Assembly (NCBI GenBank): GCA_902803745.1
Contig: CADCRB010000175.1
Location: 1 to 6,058 of the forward strand
Source: an uncultured Lachnospiraceae bacterium
GTDB taxonomy: Bacteria > Bacillota > Clostridia > Lachnospirales > Lachnospiraceae
DNA length: 6,058 nucleotides
Direction: 5' to 3'
A program made the position numbers and the translations under genes. Shown in pieces: positions 1-5,088 of the stretch (positions are counted from its first letter, which is position 1; every line of letters begins with the position of its first letter). A model generated the notes under the pieces. The model saw only the letters and a program-made list of their open reading frames with translations, was not told the origin of the DNA and ran no database searches.

Positions 1-149
1 AGAGCCTCCTCTACAGACATGTTATAGACATTCACCCGTCTGGAGTATGTGGCATATCTGATATGCCAGTATGCACACATGGATTTGATATTTCCAAAAA
101 TATTCCCTAAATGATCGCTACAGGGTTTGTCATGGTAAGTTGGTCTCAT
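1..149 (-). CDS. Partial gene (N-terminal 49 residues) with short DHLGN/MCxYW repeat-like motif, unknown function
   Basis: An open minus-strand frame starts with ATG at 149-147 and runs off the left edge without a stop. A textbook ribosome binding site, AAAGGAGG, lies at 162-155, five bases before the ATG, which makes the start convincing. The visible protein begins MRPTYHDKPCSDHLGN, then has SMCAYWHIRYATYSRR and ends with MSVEEAL at the edge. From memory, the pattern C.DHLGN.F..I..MC.YW.I...TY..R......S.EEAL recurs as a short unit in uncharacterised Lachnospiraceae proteins. It suggests a small helix-turn-helix-like module, because the segment after DHLGN reads like two short helices followed by a basic stretch. 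That is inference; no function is assigned. The gene points away from the neighbouring surface-protein remnant. Confidence 0.7.
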   Translation of the reverse strand, partial: MRPTYHDKPCSDHLGNIFGNIKSMCAYWHIRYATYSRRVNVYNMSVEEA

Positions 150-184
150 GGCAGCCTCCTTTGTCGTCTGTATCTTGTTTATAG

Positions 185-553
185 GTCGATAGCCCAAAGA
201 GAGACGATGACGACAATGATCACAACAACGACCAGGCAGTTGTGCCGGTCATACCAAGCGTGGCAGCAGGGACAGTCGTTCTTTCTGACAGCGAGGCGGT
301 ATCACTTATCAGCGCAGCTCCTGCCGGCGGTTCGGTTACTCTTTCAGGACTGACAGGCGCAGGGCTCTCAGCATCAGTTGTAGCCCAGCTTCTTTCAAGG
401 AATGATATAGACGTGACATTCACATTCATGATAAATGGAGTGCTATATCAGATAGTCATTCCGGCAGGAGCGAACCTGGCAAACCTTGTAGGTGCTGACG
501 GAAGCATCAGCTTCTCGGCATTGGGACAGACATTCGGGATAGAGCCGGCTTGA
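185..553 (+). pseudogene. C-terminal remnant of a secreted/surface protein (small beta-rich terminal domain)
   Basis: The frame is open from just after a TAG at 182-184 to the TGA at 551-553. The only early start is GTG at 242, which has no good ribosome binding site; the ATGs at 207 and 216 are in another frame. The encoded segment opens with a hydrophilic linker, KRDDDDNDHNNDQ, of the kind found between domains of extracellular proteins. It continues with a compact domain containing SRNDIDVTFTFMINGVLYQ and IVIPAGANL. This resembles, from memory, the C-terminal domain of many Clostridia cell-surface proteins (DVT.TF.Y.GV.Y...IPAGA.L). No signal peptide or anchor is present. The simplest reading is a gene whose 5' part was lost when the sequence carrying the divergent minus-strand gene became joined near 163-184. 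A short real protein starting at 242 is less likely. Confidence 0.6.
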
Positions 554-571
554 CAACCTACGATTTTGATC

Positions 572-605
572 TGAAAATAACAGGCTGCCGGATATCGGCA
601 GCCTG
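572..605 (-). terminator. Rho-independent terminator of the 62-residue minus-strand gene
   Basis: A perfect 10-bp inverted repeat, CAGGCTGCCG (581-590) and CGGCAGCCTG (596-605), closes a 5-nt loop. Read on the minus strand, the stem is followed by TTATTTTCAG, a T-rich tail. On the plus strand it is followed by AAAACTATAG, which is not terminator-like. It lies about 31 nt past the stop of the minus-strand gene at 637-825. It may also block read-through from the converging remnant at 185-553. Confidence 0.75.
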
Positions 606-636
606 AAAACTATAGCTTACACTTTTTGAATTTTTG

Positions 637-825
637 TTATAAGGCGGCATCCACAAAGAAGCCTTTTCCTTCGGGATGACCAAGGGCTTCCCTGAAGGAA
701 TCCTGGAAGGTCCGGGGTTCCTCTTTCTGGGGCTTTACTTCTGTAAGAGGTTTGGTCATACGTCTTGAAGGATCTACAAACTGGTTTATCTTATTCGCGA
801 CTACGCTTGATGTTACACCGTTCAT
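637..825 (-). CDS. Small hypothetical protein, 62 residues
   Basis: I do not recognise this protein. It begins MNGVTSSVVANKINQF and ends GKGFFVDAAL. It is hydrophilic, with a Lys/Glu/Pro-rich centre (PLTEVKPQKEEPRTF) and a short predicted amphipathic helix, FQDSFREALGH. There is no signal peptide, membrane segment or cysteine, so a cytoplasmic location is likely. Reality of the gene rests on context. A strong ribosome binding site, GAGGAGGTGA, sits at about 839-830, a few bases before the ATG at 825-823, and a good terminator follows the stop. It is transcribed divergently from the lipoprotein gene at 1081 and converges on the surface-protein remnant. Its function cannot be inferred from this window. 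Confidence 0.7.
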   Translation of the reverse strand: MNGVTSSVVANKINQFVDPSRRMTKPLTEVKPQKEEPRTFQDSFREALGHPEGKGFFVDAAL

Positions 826-839
826 TCGCTCACCTCCTC

Positions 840-1080
840 TTTATACTTTCTTTAAAATATACACCATTCGGCGGATTTGAGCCACCACAAGATGTTGATT
901 TGATCTACGCTATCAATGTTAATAATTCACTTTTCAATTCTGATCAGGCAACATATAATTATAAATATAAACCCGTTCATCTTCGCGCCGGATGTGTGCC
1001 GCGAATATATAAAGTATCAGCCGATACTTATTATCTATATCCTGTTGATTCTTTCATTCCGAATTATGGAGGATTAGAGA
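840..1080. other. AT-rich divergent intergenic region
   Basis: This stretch of about 240 bp separates two genes that point away from each other and should hold both their promoters. No consensus -35/-10 pair is clear on either strand. TATATT on the minus strand (861-856) is a weak -10 candidate for the small gene. A plus-strand frame stays open through the region but has no start codon or ribosome binding site of its own. GGAGG at 1069-1073, eight bases before the ATG at 1081, serves the lipoprotein gene. Confidence 0.5.
1012..1029. promoter_or_regulatory. Short palindrome upstream of the lipoprotein gene (possible operator)
   Basis: AAGTATC (1012-1018) and GATACTT (1023-1029) form a perfect 7-bp inverted repeat around AGCC, about 50-70 bp before the lipoprotein start. 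It is followed by A rather than T-rich sequence, so it is not a terminator. A binding site for a dimeric regulator is possible, but chance in AT-rich DNA cannot be excluded. Confidence 0.3.
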
Positions 1081-2067
1081 ATGAAAAAAAATGCTGCAGC
1101 TGCCCTTCTGATTCTGGGCCTTTCTCTTTCTCTGACGGCCTGTACGGAGACCCCTTCTGGTGGAACAACCGAAGCTGAGATCCCTTCTGGTGGAACAACC
1201 GGAGCTGAGAACGAAAGCGAATATGTCCCCCTTTCCGAATTCTGTGACAGCGAAGACCTGACGGCCTGGTTTGACCGTATTCAGAATGAGACTCCGGCGA
1301 AGCTGACCTACGCAGTTTTTACCAAGGGCGGGGGCACTCACATGGAATATACCGACCCTGACATCATTTCCTCCATCGCCGAGAGTCTTCGTACACTCCC
1401 CATCGGACCGGAAGCCGGATCCGGTCAGAAGTCAGCGGATTCCGATTTTCAGTATCGTTTTGAAATGGAGGACGGCTCTATTACCACATTTTTATTCTTT
1501 CAGAAGAATTTCCACTGGAAAGGAGCCGAATATGAGGTGGACTGGAAGGATTTTCCCGAACTCTACATTTACCGGGAGTACCACGCCGATGAGGCAGGCT
1601 TTTCGACCAAATGTTATGGCTGGGTGGAAGAGGAAGGGGATTCTCTTCAGATCTATCCTAAGGAGAAGTACTCGTTACCGTGTATCAATATCTGCCGCTA
1701 TGAAGACCCCGGCATGGACGCGGAGGATTTTGTTAAGGAGTATATCCCCGTCAAGGCGAGGGAGTCCTACGAGGGCTGCATCACGGGAGAGGACGAGTTC
1801 TTCCGGTTCCCGCTTGAGGATGGAGATGATGCCCTGCCCAGTGTCCTTATCACCTATGACGATGATGGGGACCGCTATTCGATGCTCTTCAGCTGTAAGC
1901 AGGCGGGGGATGATCTGATCATCTTTGAAACGAAATATCCGGAAGGGCAGGAGCAGGCCGTAAGAGGCCTCCTGGAAACGGCAATCCGGGAGCTTGAAAT
2001 CTCTGAGCCGATGGAATATTATGATCTGGGACCCGGCGGGTTAATTGATCCTGACGTTCTATATTGA
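1081..2067 (+). CDS. Lipoprotein of unknown function, 328 residues
   Basis: The product is a predicted membrane-anchored extracytoplasmic lipoprotein. It begins with MKKN and a hydrophobic core (residues 5-18), then the lipobox LTAC with Cys21 as the lipid-modified residue. Residues 22-47 are a flexible Ser/Gly/Thr/Glu linker carrying a duplicated PSGGTT.AE unit (25-33 and 35-43). The rest is acidic and globular, with no further membrane segment. One part lies around residues 70-170 (ending near FHWKGAEYEVDW). Another lies around 215-315, with an Asp-rich YDDDGDR at 259-265 and a final helix near LLETAIRELEI. The second part vaguely recalls DcrB/PsbP-like lipoproteins, which is only an impression. 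GGAGG at 1069-1073 supports the start, and no alternative start is needed. It appears monocistronic. The Lgt encoded at 3595-4464 would be the enzyme that lipidates Cys21. Confidence 0.85.
   Translation: MKKNAAAALLILGLSLSLTACTETPSGGTTEAEIPSGGTTGAENESEYVPLSEFCDSEDLTAWFDRIQNETPAKLTYAVFTKGGGTHMEYTDPDIISSIAESLRTLPIGPEAGSGQKSADSDFQYRFEMEDGSITTFLFFQKNFHWKGAEYEVDWKDFPELYIYREYHADEAGFSTKCYGWVEEEGDSLQIYPKEKYSLPCINICRYEDPGMDAEDFVKEYIPVKARESYEGCITGEDEFFRFPLEDGDDALPSVLITYDDDGDRYSMLFSCKQAGDDLIIFETKYPEGQEQAVRGLLETAIRELEISEPMEYYDLGPGGLIDPDVLY
1151..1210 (+). repeat. Two tandem 30-bp repeats within the lipoprotein linker
   Basis: Units 1151-1180 and 1181-1210 each read [C/T]CCCTTCTGGTGGAACAACC followed by G[A/G]AGCTGAGA, and differ at only two positions. 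The repeat is in frame and duplicates a ten-residue PSGGTT[E/G]AE unit right after the lipidated cysteine. It is probably a recent slippage or duplication event that lengthens the spacer between the anchor and the folded domain. Confidence 0.9.
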
Positions 2068-2085
2068 CCATCGGCGGGCGCGGGA

Positions 2086-2308
2086 ATGTTGATTTATTCG
2101 GCGGTGAAACGCATTTTTAAGCACTTCAACGCTCAGCAAATTGTCTGTGATAAACGACTGTATGCATCTGCACACAGCCGTTTTACAGAAGCTGTTGGGA
2201 CACAAGCTTCTTTCGACAACGATGGACACATATGTGGGCGTATCGGAAGAGACTAAACGTGAAGCTGTAAGAAAATTCGAAGGTAAAACGTCAGAAGTTA
2301 GCGCCTAA
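2086..2308 (+). pseudogene. Degraded C-terminal remnant of a tyrosine recombinase/integrase
   Basis: In the frame ending with TAA at 2306-2308, codons from about 2165 spell HLHTAVLQKLLGH followed by STTMDTYVGVSEETKREA. This matches the C-terminal catalytic end of tyrosine recombinases: the LGH box and the TTM.TY segment with the nucleophilic tyrosine (codon 2231-2233). Upstream, a different frame from 2086 gives IYSAVKRIFKHFN, which resembles the region before the catalytic Arg-containing motif in Firmicutes integrases. Between the two, the HxLRHTFAT motif is collapsed to HLHTA and the frame changes, so the catalytic arginine is missing. The core-binding and N-terminal domains are absent, because the lipoprotein gene ends at 2067. 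It is therefore a non-functional scar. The second segment is a firm call; the first is tentative. Confidence 0.75.
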
Positions 2309-2321
2309 CAGATGAAAATAT

Positions 2322-2353
2322 GGTTTACGCCCTTGCCTAAAAGGGCGTAAACC
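2322..2353. repeat. Perfect 13-bp inverted repeat after the integrase remnant
   Basis: GGTTTACGCCCTT (2322-2334) and AAGGGCGTAAACC (2341-2353) are exact reverse complements separated by GCCTAA. Neither strand has a proper T-tract after the stem, so it is a poor terminator. Its right arm is also the first of three direct copies described in the next entry. A recombination or protein-binding site is more likely. Confidence 0.85.
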
Positions 2354-2387
2354 GATTCATGAAAAGGGCGTAGAAAGGGCGTAAACC
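2339..2387 (+). repeat. Three direct copies of AAAGGGCGTA, helically phased
   Basis: Copies at 2340-2353 (AAAGGGCGTAAACC), 2363-2372 (AAAGGGCGTA) and 2374-2387 (AAAGGGCGTAAACC) have their GGG at 2343, 2366 and 2377. The spacings are 23 and 11 bp, close to two turns and one turn of DNA. With the inverted copy at 2322-2334 there are four copies in about 66 bp, ending about 60 bp before the ychF start. They could be recombinase arm or attachment sequences left by the lost element, or operators for ychF. Confidence 0.8.
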
Positions 2388-2431
2388 AATTCTGTAGAAT
2401 TTCAAAAACCCCGTAAAATCAACAAAAATCG

Positions 2432-2442
2432 AAGGAGATGAT
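2432..2442 (+). promoter_or_regulatory. Ribosome binding site of ychF
   Basis: AAGGAGATGAT differs by one base from the ideal AAGGAGGTGAT and precedes the ATG at 2449 by six bases. It fixes the start and predicts strong translation. No confident promoter is seen between the repeats and this site; TAAAAT at 2414-2419 is a weak -10 candidate. Confidence 0.8.
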
Positions 2443-2448
2443 ATAAAA

Positions 2449-3546
2449 ATGAAACTAGGAATCGTAGGCCTGCCAAACGTAGGCAAGAGTACGTTGTTTA
2501 ACTCAATAACCAAAGCGGGAGCTGAGGCAGCAAATTTCCCGTTCTGTACCATAGATCCCAATGTGGGCGTGGTGCCGGTGCCGGATGCGAGAGTGGATAA
2601 ACTCGGAGAGATCTATTCCTCGAAAAAAGTCACTCATGCCGTCATAGAATTTGTTGACATAGCCGGACTGGTAAAAGGCGCATCGAAAGGAGAAGGCCTC
2701 GGTAATCAATTCCTTGCGAATATCAGAGAGACGGATGCCATAGTTCATGTTGTTAGGTGCTTCGAGGATCCGAATGTGGTGCATGTGGACGGCTCGGTAG
2801 ATCCCATACGCGATATAGACACGATAAACGTGGAGCTCGAGATGGCAGATCTCGAGGTGGTGGAGAGAAGACTCGGAAAGGTAGGCAAGGTAGCCAAGTC
2901 ACAGAAAGAGTATCAGAAGGAGGCAGCTCTGCTTGAGAGACTGAAATCCGTGCTCGAAGCGGGACAGAGGGCGGCGACCCTTGATATTGATGATGAGGAA
3001 GAGGAAGCTCTGATGCGGGGCTACAGCCTGCTCACTGCAAAGCCCGTCATATATGCGGCAAATGTCAGCGAAGAGGATCTCGCTGATGACGGCGCTTCAA
3101 ATGAATATGTATCCAAGGTGAGAGAGTTTGCTAAGGAAGAGGGCTCAGGAACATATGTGATCTGTGCCAAGATAGAAGAGGAGATATCAGAGCTTGATGA
3201 TGAAGATAAGGCGGTATTTCTCGAGGATCTCGGCCTTAAGGAGTCCGGACTTGATAAGCTCATAAAGGCCAGCTATGATCTGCTCGGGCTTATTTCATTC
3301 CTTACCTGCGGTGAAGATGAATCAAGGGCCTGGACGATAAAGAAAGGAACAAAGGCTCCGCAGGCAGCGGGCAAGATCCATACCGACTTTGAGCGGGGCT
3401 TCATCAAAGCAGAGGTCGTTCCCTATGACACGCTTATAGAATGCGGTTCAATGAATGCGGCTAAAGAAAAAGGTCTTGTCGGACAGGAAGGCAAGGATTA
3501 TATAGTAAAAGACGGAGACGTGGTGCTCTTCAAATTTAATGTATAG
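2449..3546 (+). CDS. ychF: Redox-regulated/ribosome-associated P-loop ATPase YchF (OLA1 family)
   Basis: YchF belongs to the Obg-like branch of TRAFAC P-loop NTPases but prefers ATP. It associates with ribosomes and is linked to translation and oxidative-stress response. Visible motifs are the Walker A GLPNVGKST (residues 7-15), the switch I region NFPFCTIDPN (29-38), the G3 motif DIAG (70-73) followed by LVKGASKGEGLGNQFL, and NVSE at 205-208. The last occupies the base-recognition position, where this family has NxxE instead of the GTPase NKxD. A helical, charged insertion covers about 128-190. The C-terminal TGS domain (about 280-364) includes TIKKGTKAPQAAGKIHTDFE and ends with GDVVLFKFNV. 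The length of 365 matches the family. The start has a near-perfect ribosome binding site. The gene is followed after 48 nt by lgt on the same strand, with no terminator between them, so they are probably cotranscribed. Confidence 0.97.
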   Translation: MKLGIVGLPNVGKSTLFNSITKAGAEAANFPFCTIDPNVGVVPVPDARVDKLGEIYSSKKVTHAVIEFVDIAGLVKGASKGEGLGNQFLANIRETDAIVHVVRCFEDPNVVHVDGSVDPIRDIDTINVELEMADLEVVERRLGKVGKVAKSQKEYQKEAALLERLKSVLEAGQRAATLDIDDEEEEALMRGYSLLTAKPVIYAANVSEEDLADDGASNEYVSKVREFAKEEGSGTYVICAKIEEEISELDDEDKAVFLEDLGLKESGLDKLIKASYDLLGLISFLTCGEDESRAWTIKKGTKAPQAAGKIHTDFERGFIKAEVVPYDTLIECGSMNAAKEKGLVGQEGKDYIVKDGDVVLFKFNV

Positions 3547-3567
3547 ACCGGAATGTCTGACAGTCTC

Positions 3568-3594
3568 AGGTGATCCGCGATCAATAAATGAGCC
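3568..3594 (+). promoter_or_regulatory. Atypical ribosome binding region of lgt with a small hairpin
   Basis: There is no Shine-Dalgarno sequence at the normal distance from the lgt ATG. The only candidate, AGGTGAT (3568-3574), is about 20 nt away. TGATC (3571-3575) and GATCA (3579-3583) can pair around CGC. Folding this hairpin would leave AGG about 11 nt from the ATG, but would bury its GTGAT half. An upstream in-frame TGA at 3589-3591 excludes a longer protein. Confidence 0.4.
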
Positions 3595-4464
3595 ATGGAT
3601 ATAAATGATATTTCATTCCCGAATTTAAATATATATCTTCATAACGTTCCGAAGAATTTCACGGTTTTTGGTTTTACCATTGCGCTCTATGGCGTGATCA
3701 TAGCAATAGGCATGATGCTCGGCGTTGCCATAGCTGTGTATGACAGGAGATCCAGAGGCCTTTCGGAGGATCCGATATGGGATGCCGCTTTTATCGGCAT
3801 TCCCTGCGGCATAATCGGAGCGAGGATCTACTATGTGATATTCGCATGGGATTTCTACAAAAATGATCCTATACAGATCCTGTATATAAGACAGGGCGGA
3901 CTCGCTATATATGGCGGAGTCCTTGGCGCGCTGATCTCTGTATTCATATATTGCAAGGTAAAGAAGGTCGGCTTCCTTGAGCTCTGGGATTCCATTGCGC
4001 TGGGGTTTCTCGTCGGACAGTCGCTGGGACGCTGGGGCAATTTTTTTAACCGCGAGGTCTTTGGAGGCTATACCGACAATATTCTGGCCATGAGGCTTCC
4101 GATCGCGGCTGTAAGGGAGCGTGATATCGTAGCCTCTCTTGCTGCTACCATAGGAGAAGGGGAGAATTTCATTCAGGTGCATCCGACCTTCCTGTATGAA
4201 TCGCTGTGGAATCTGGCCCTGCTGATATTGCTGTTCCTGTACAGAAAGCACAAGAAGTTTTCCGGAGAAGTCATGCTGCTATATATAGCAGGCTATGGGA
4301 TAGGAAGATTCTGGATAGAATCAATAAGAACTGACCAGCTCTATATCAGAGGTACCACAGTCCCGGTATCTATGGTGCTGGCGGCTTTGATGACAGTGAT
4401 CGGTTTGGGAACAGATCTGATCGTAAGGATAAGGATGAAAAAACATACAGAACACAACATATAG
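3595..4464 (+). CDS. lgt: Phosphatidylglycerol--prolipoprotein diacylglyceryl transferase
   Basis: Lgt is an integral membrane enzyme that moves diacylglycerol from phosphatidylglycerol to the lipobox cysteine of prolipoproteins, the first step of lipoprotein maturation. The family signature GRWGNFFNREVFG is at residues 145-157. GGLAIYGG at 101-108 has Tyr106 where the E. coli enzyme has His103, as I recall is common in Firmicutes. HPTFLYES is at 196-203, and RFWIE (238-242) supplies the conserved Arg and Glu near the C-terminus. Hydrophobic stretches lie near residues 24-46, 64-84, 101-120, 132-143, 204-216 and 256-276, consistent with the usual seven-helix fold. At 289 residues the length is normal. 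The ATG at 3595 is the only good start: a stop lies two codons upstream and the N-terminus ISFPNLNIYL aligns with the family. The ribosome binding site is weak, so coupling to ychF is possible. Confidence 0.97.
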   Translation: MDINDISFPNLNIYLHNVPKNFTVFGFTIALYGVIIAIGMMLGVAIAVYDRRSRGLSEDPIWDAAFIGIPCGIIGARIYYVIFAWDFYKNDPIQILYIRQGGLAIYGGVLGALISVFIYCKVKKVGFLELWDSIALGFLVGQSLGRWGNFFNREVFGGYTDNILAMRLPIAAVRERDIVASLAATIGEGENFIQVHPTFLYESLWNLALLILLFLYRKHKKFSGEVMLLYIAGYGIGRFWIESIRTDQLYIRGTTVPVSMVLAALMTVIGLGTDLIVRIRMKKHTEHNI

Positions 4465-4502
4465 CGCATCCTGAACGGACAGATACAAAATATAGTAATA
4501 TT

Positions 4503-4541
4503 GCACAAAGAGCACGCTTGTCATGGCGTGTTTTTTTGTGC
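4503..4541 (+). terminator. Rho-independent terminator after lgt
   Basis: CACGC (4513-4517) pairs with GCGTG (4526-4530), followed by seven Ts (4531-4537). The stem extends outward as AAAGAG against the T-tract with G-U pairs. An outer GCACAAA (4503-4509) also matches TTTGTGC (4535-4541). It ends the ychF-lgt unit and separates it from the dcw operon that starts 45-60 bp downstream. Confidence 0.85.
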
Positions 4542-4559
4542 ACTTTTTAAAATTAATGC

Positions 4560-4591
4560 TTGCATATCACGGAAAAAGGGTATATTATAAT
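4560..4591 (+). promoter_or_regulatory. Probable promoter of the mraZ (dcw) operon
   Basis: A perfect -10 hexamer TATAAT lies at 4586-4591, with TATATT overlapping it at 4581-4586. The best -35 candidate, TTGCAT (4560-4565), is 20 bp from TATAAT or 15 bp from TATATT, so neither spacing is ideal. Transcription would start near 4598, at the first MraZ box, which fits repression by bound MraZ. Confidence 0.6.
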
Positions 4592-4596
4592 CGCAT

Positions 4597-4644
4597 AAGT
4601 GGTAAAAAGTGGTTGAGAAAACCATATAAGTGGTTAAAAGTGGT
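4597..4644 (+). promoter_or_regulatory. Four AAGTGGT boxes, probable MraZ operator
   Basis: AAGTGGT occurs exactly at 4597-4603, 4607-4613, 4628-4634 and 4638-4644. Repeats are 10 bp apart within each pair, and the pairs are 21 bp apart (box 2 to box 3). MraZ is known to bind short direct repeats with a roughly 10-bp period upstream of its own gene, with AAAGTG-type boxes reported in Mollicutes. Position between the -10 element and the start codon suggests autorepression. The last box (GGTGA, 4642-4646) also sits where the mraZ ribosome binding site should be. Confidence 0.85.
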
Positions 4645-4656
4645 GAATTTCCGGAA

Positions 4657-5088
4657 ATGTTCATTGGCGAGTACAACCATACAATAGATGCGAAGGGACG
4701 GCTTATTGTCCCGGCCAAATATCGTGATAACCTGGGAGAGCGCTTCTATGTCACGAAGGGATTTGATGACTGTCTGTTTGTTTATGCAGAAGAGGACTTC
4801 AATATACTTCAGGAAAAGATCCGCGCTCTCCCCCTCTCCAATAAAGAAAGCAGGACCATTTCAAGATTCTTTCTGGGATCGGCTCAGGAAGGAGAGCTTG
4901 ACAAGCAGGCAAGGATACTTATCTCCGGCCCGTTAAGAGAGCATGCAGATCTGGTAAAAGATGTGGTCCTTGTAGGTGTCGGCAACCACATAGAGATATG
5001 GAGCAAAGACAGGTACGAAGCATCCGAAGAGAGCATGGATGTAGATAATGTGGCACTTAAGCTTGAAGAGCTCGGCCTGTCACTATGA
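4657..5088 (+). CDS. mraZ: Transcriptional regulator MraZ (143 residues)
   Basis: MraZ is an AbrB-like, ring-forming DNA-binding protein that controls the dcw cluster, normally repressing its own operon. The protein contains two tandem half-domains, each with the DxxxR hallmark: DAKGR at residues 11-15 (followed by LIVPAKYR) and DKQAR at 82-86 (followed by ILISGPLREHA). I chose the ATG at 4657 because MFIGEYNHTIDAKGR is the usual N-terminus. An in-frame GTG at 4630 would add nine residues but lies inside the third operator box and has no ribosome binding site. Translation at 4657 relies on a GGTGA that is part of the fourth box. The 143-residue length fits the family. The stop overlaps the rsmH start (ATGA), so the two genes are translationally coupled. 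Confidence 0.96.
   Translation: MFIGEYNHTIDAKGRLIVPAKYRDNLGERFYVTKGFDDCLFVYAEEDFNILQEKIRALPLSNKESRTISRFFLGSAQEGELDKQARILISGPLREHADLVKDVVLVGVGNHIEIWSKDRYEASEESMDVDNVALKLEELGLSL

Noticed and set aside
846..1178. A long open plus-strand frame across the AT-rich region before the lipoprotein gene
   Set aside because: It has no start codon or ribosome binding site after 840, its upstream part overlaps the minus-strand gene, and its end runs out of frame into the lipoprotein signal sequence.
1460..1918. A 152-codon plus-strand frame inside the lipoprotein gene
   Set aside because: It is rich in Arg, Ser and Thr as expected for an out-of-frame reading, and the overlapping frame has a signal peptide, lipobox and ribosome binding site.
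2322..2353. Inverted repeat as a rho-independent terminator
   Set aside because: There is no T-tract directly after the stem on the plus strand and only a weak one on the minus strand, where no gene would need it.
2322..2387. CRISPR-like array
   Set aside because: The units are about 10-14 bp with irregular gaps of 1-9 bp, far too short for repeat-spacer structure, and no cas genes are nearby.
3910..3918. Tyr in place of the E. coli His103 in Lgt as a defect
   Set aside because: Lgt proteins of many Firmicutes carry Tyr in this GG.AIYG motif, and all other signature residues are intact.
3625..4251. A 208-codon open frame on the minus strand opposite lgt
   Set aside because: It is antisense to the well-supported lgt gene, its translation resembles no protein family, and it is explained by lgt codon usage.
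4630..4656. Longer MraZ starting at GTG 4630
   Set aside because: The extra nine residues lie in the operator boxes and lack a ribosome binding site; the ATG at 4657 gives the canonical MFIGEY N-terminus.
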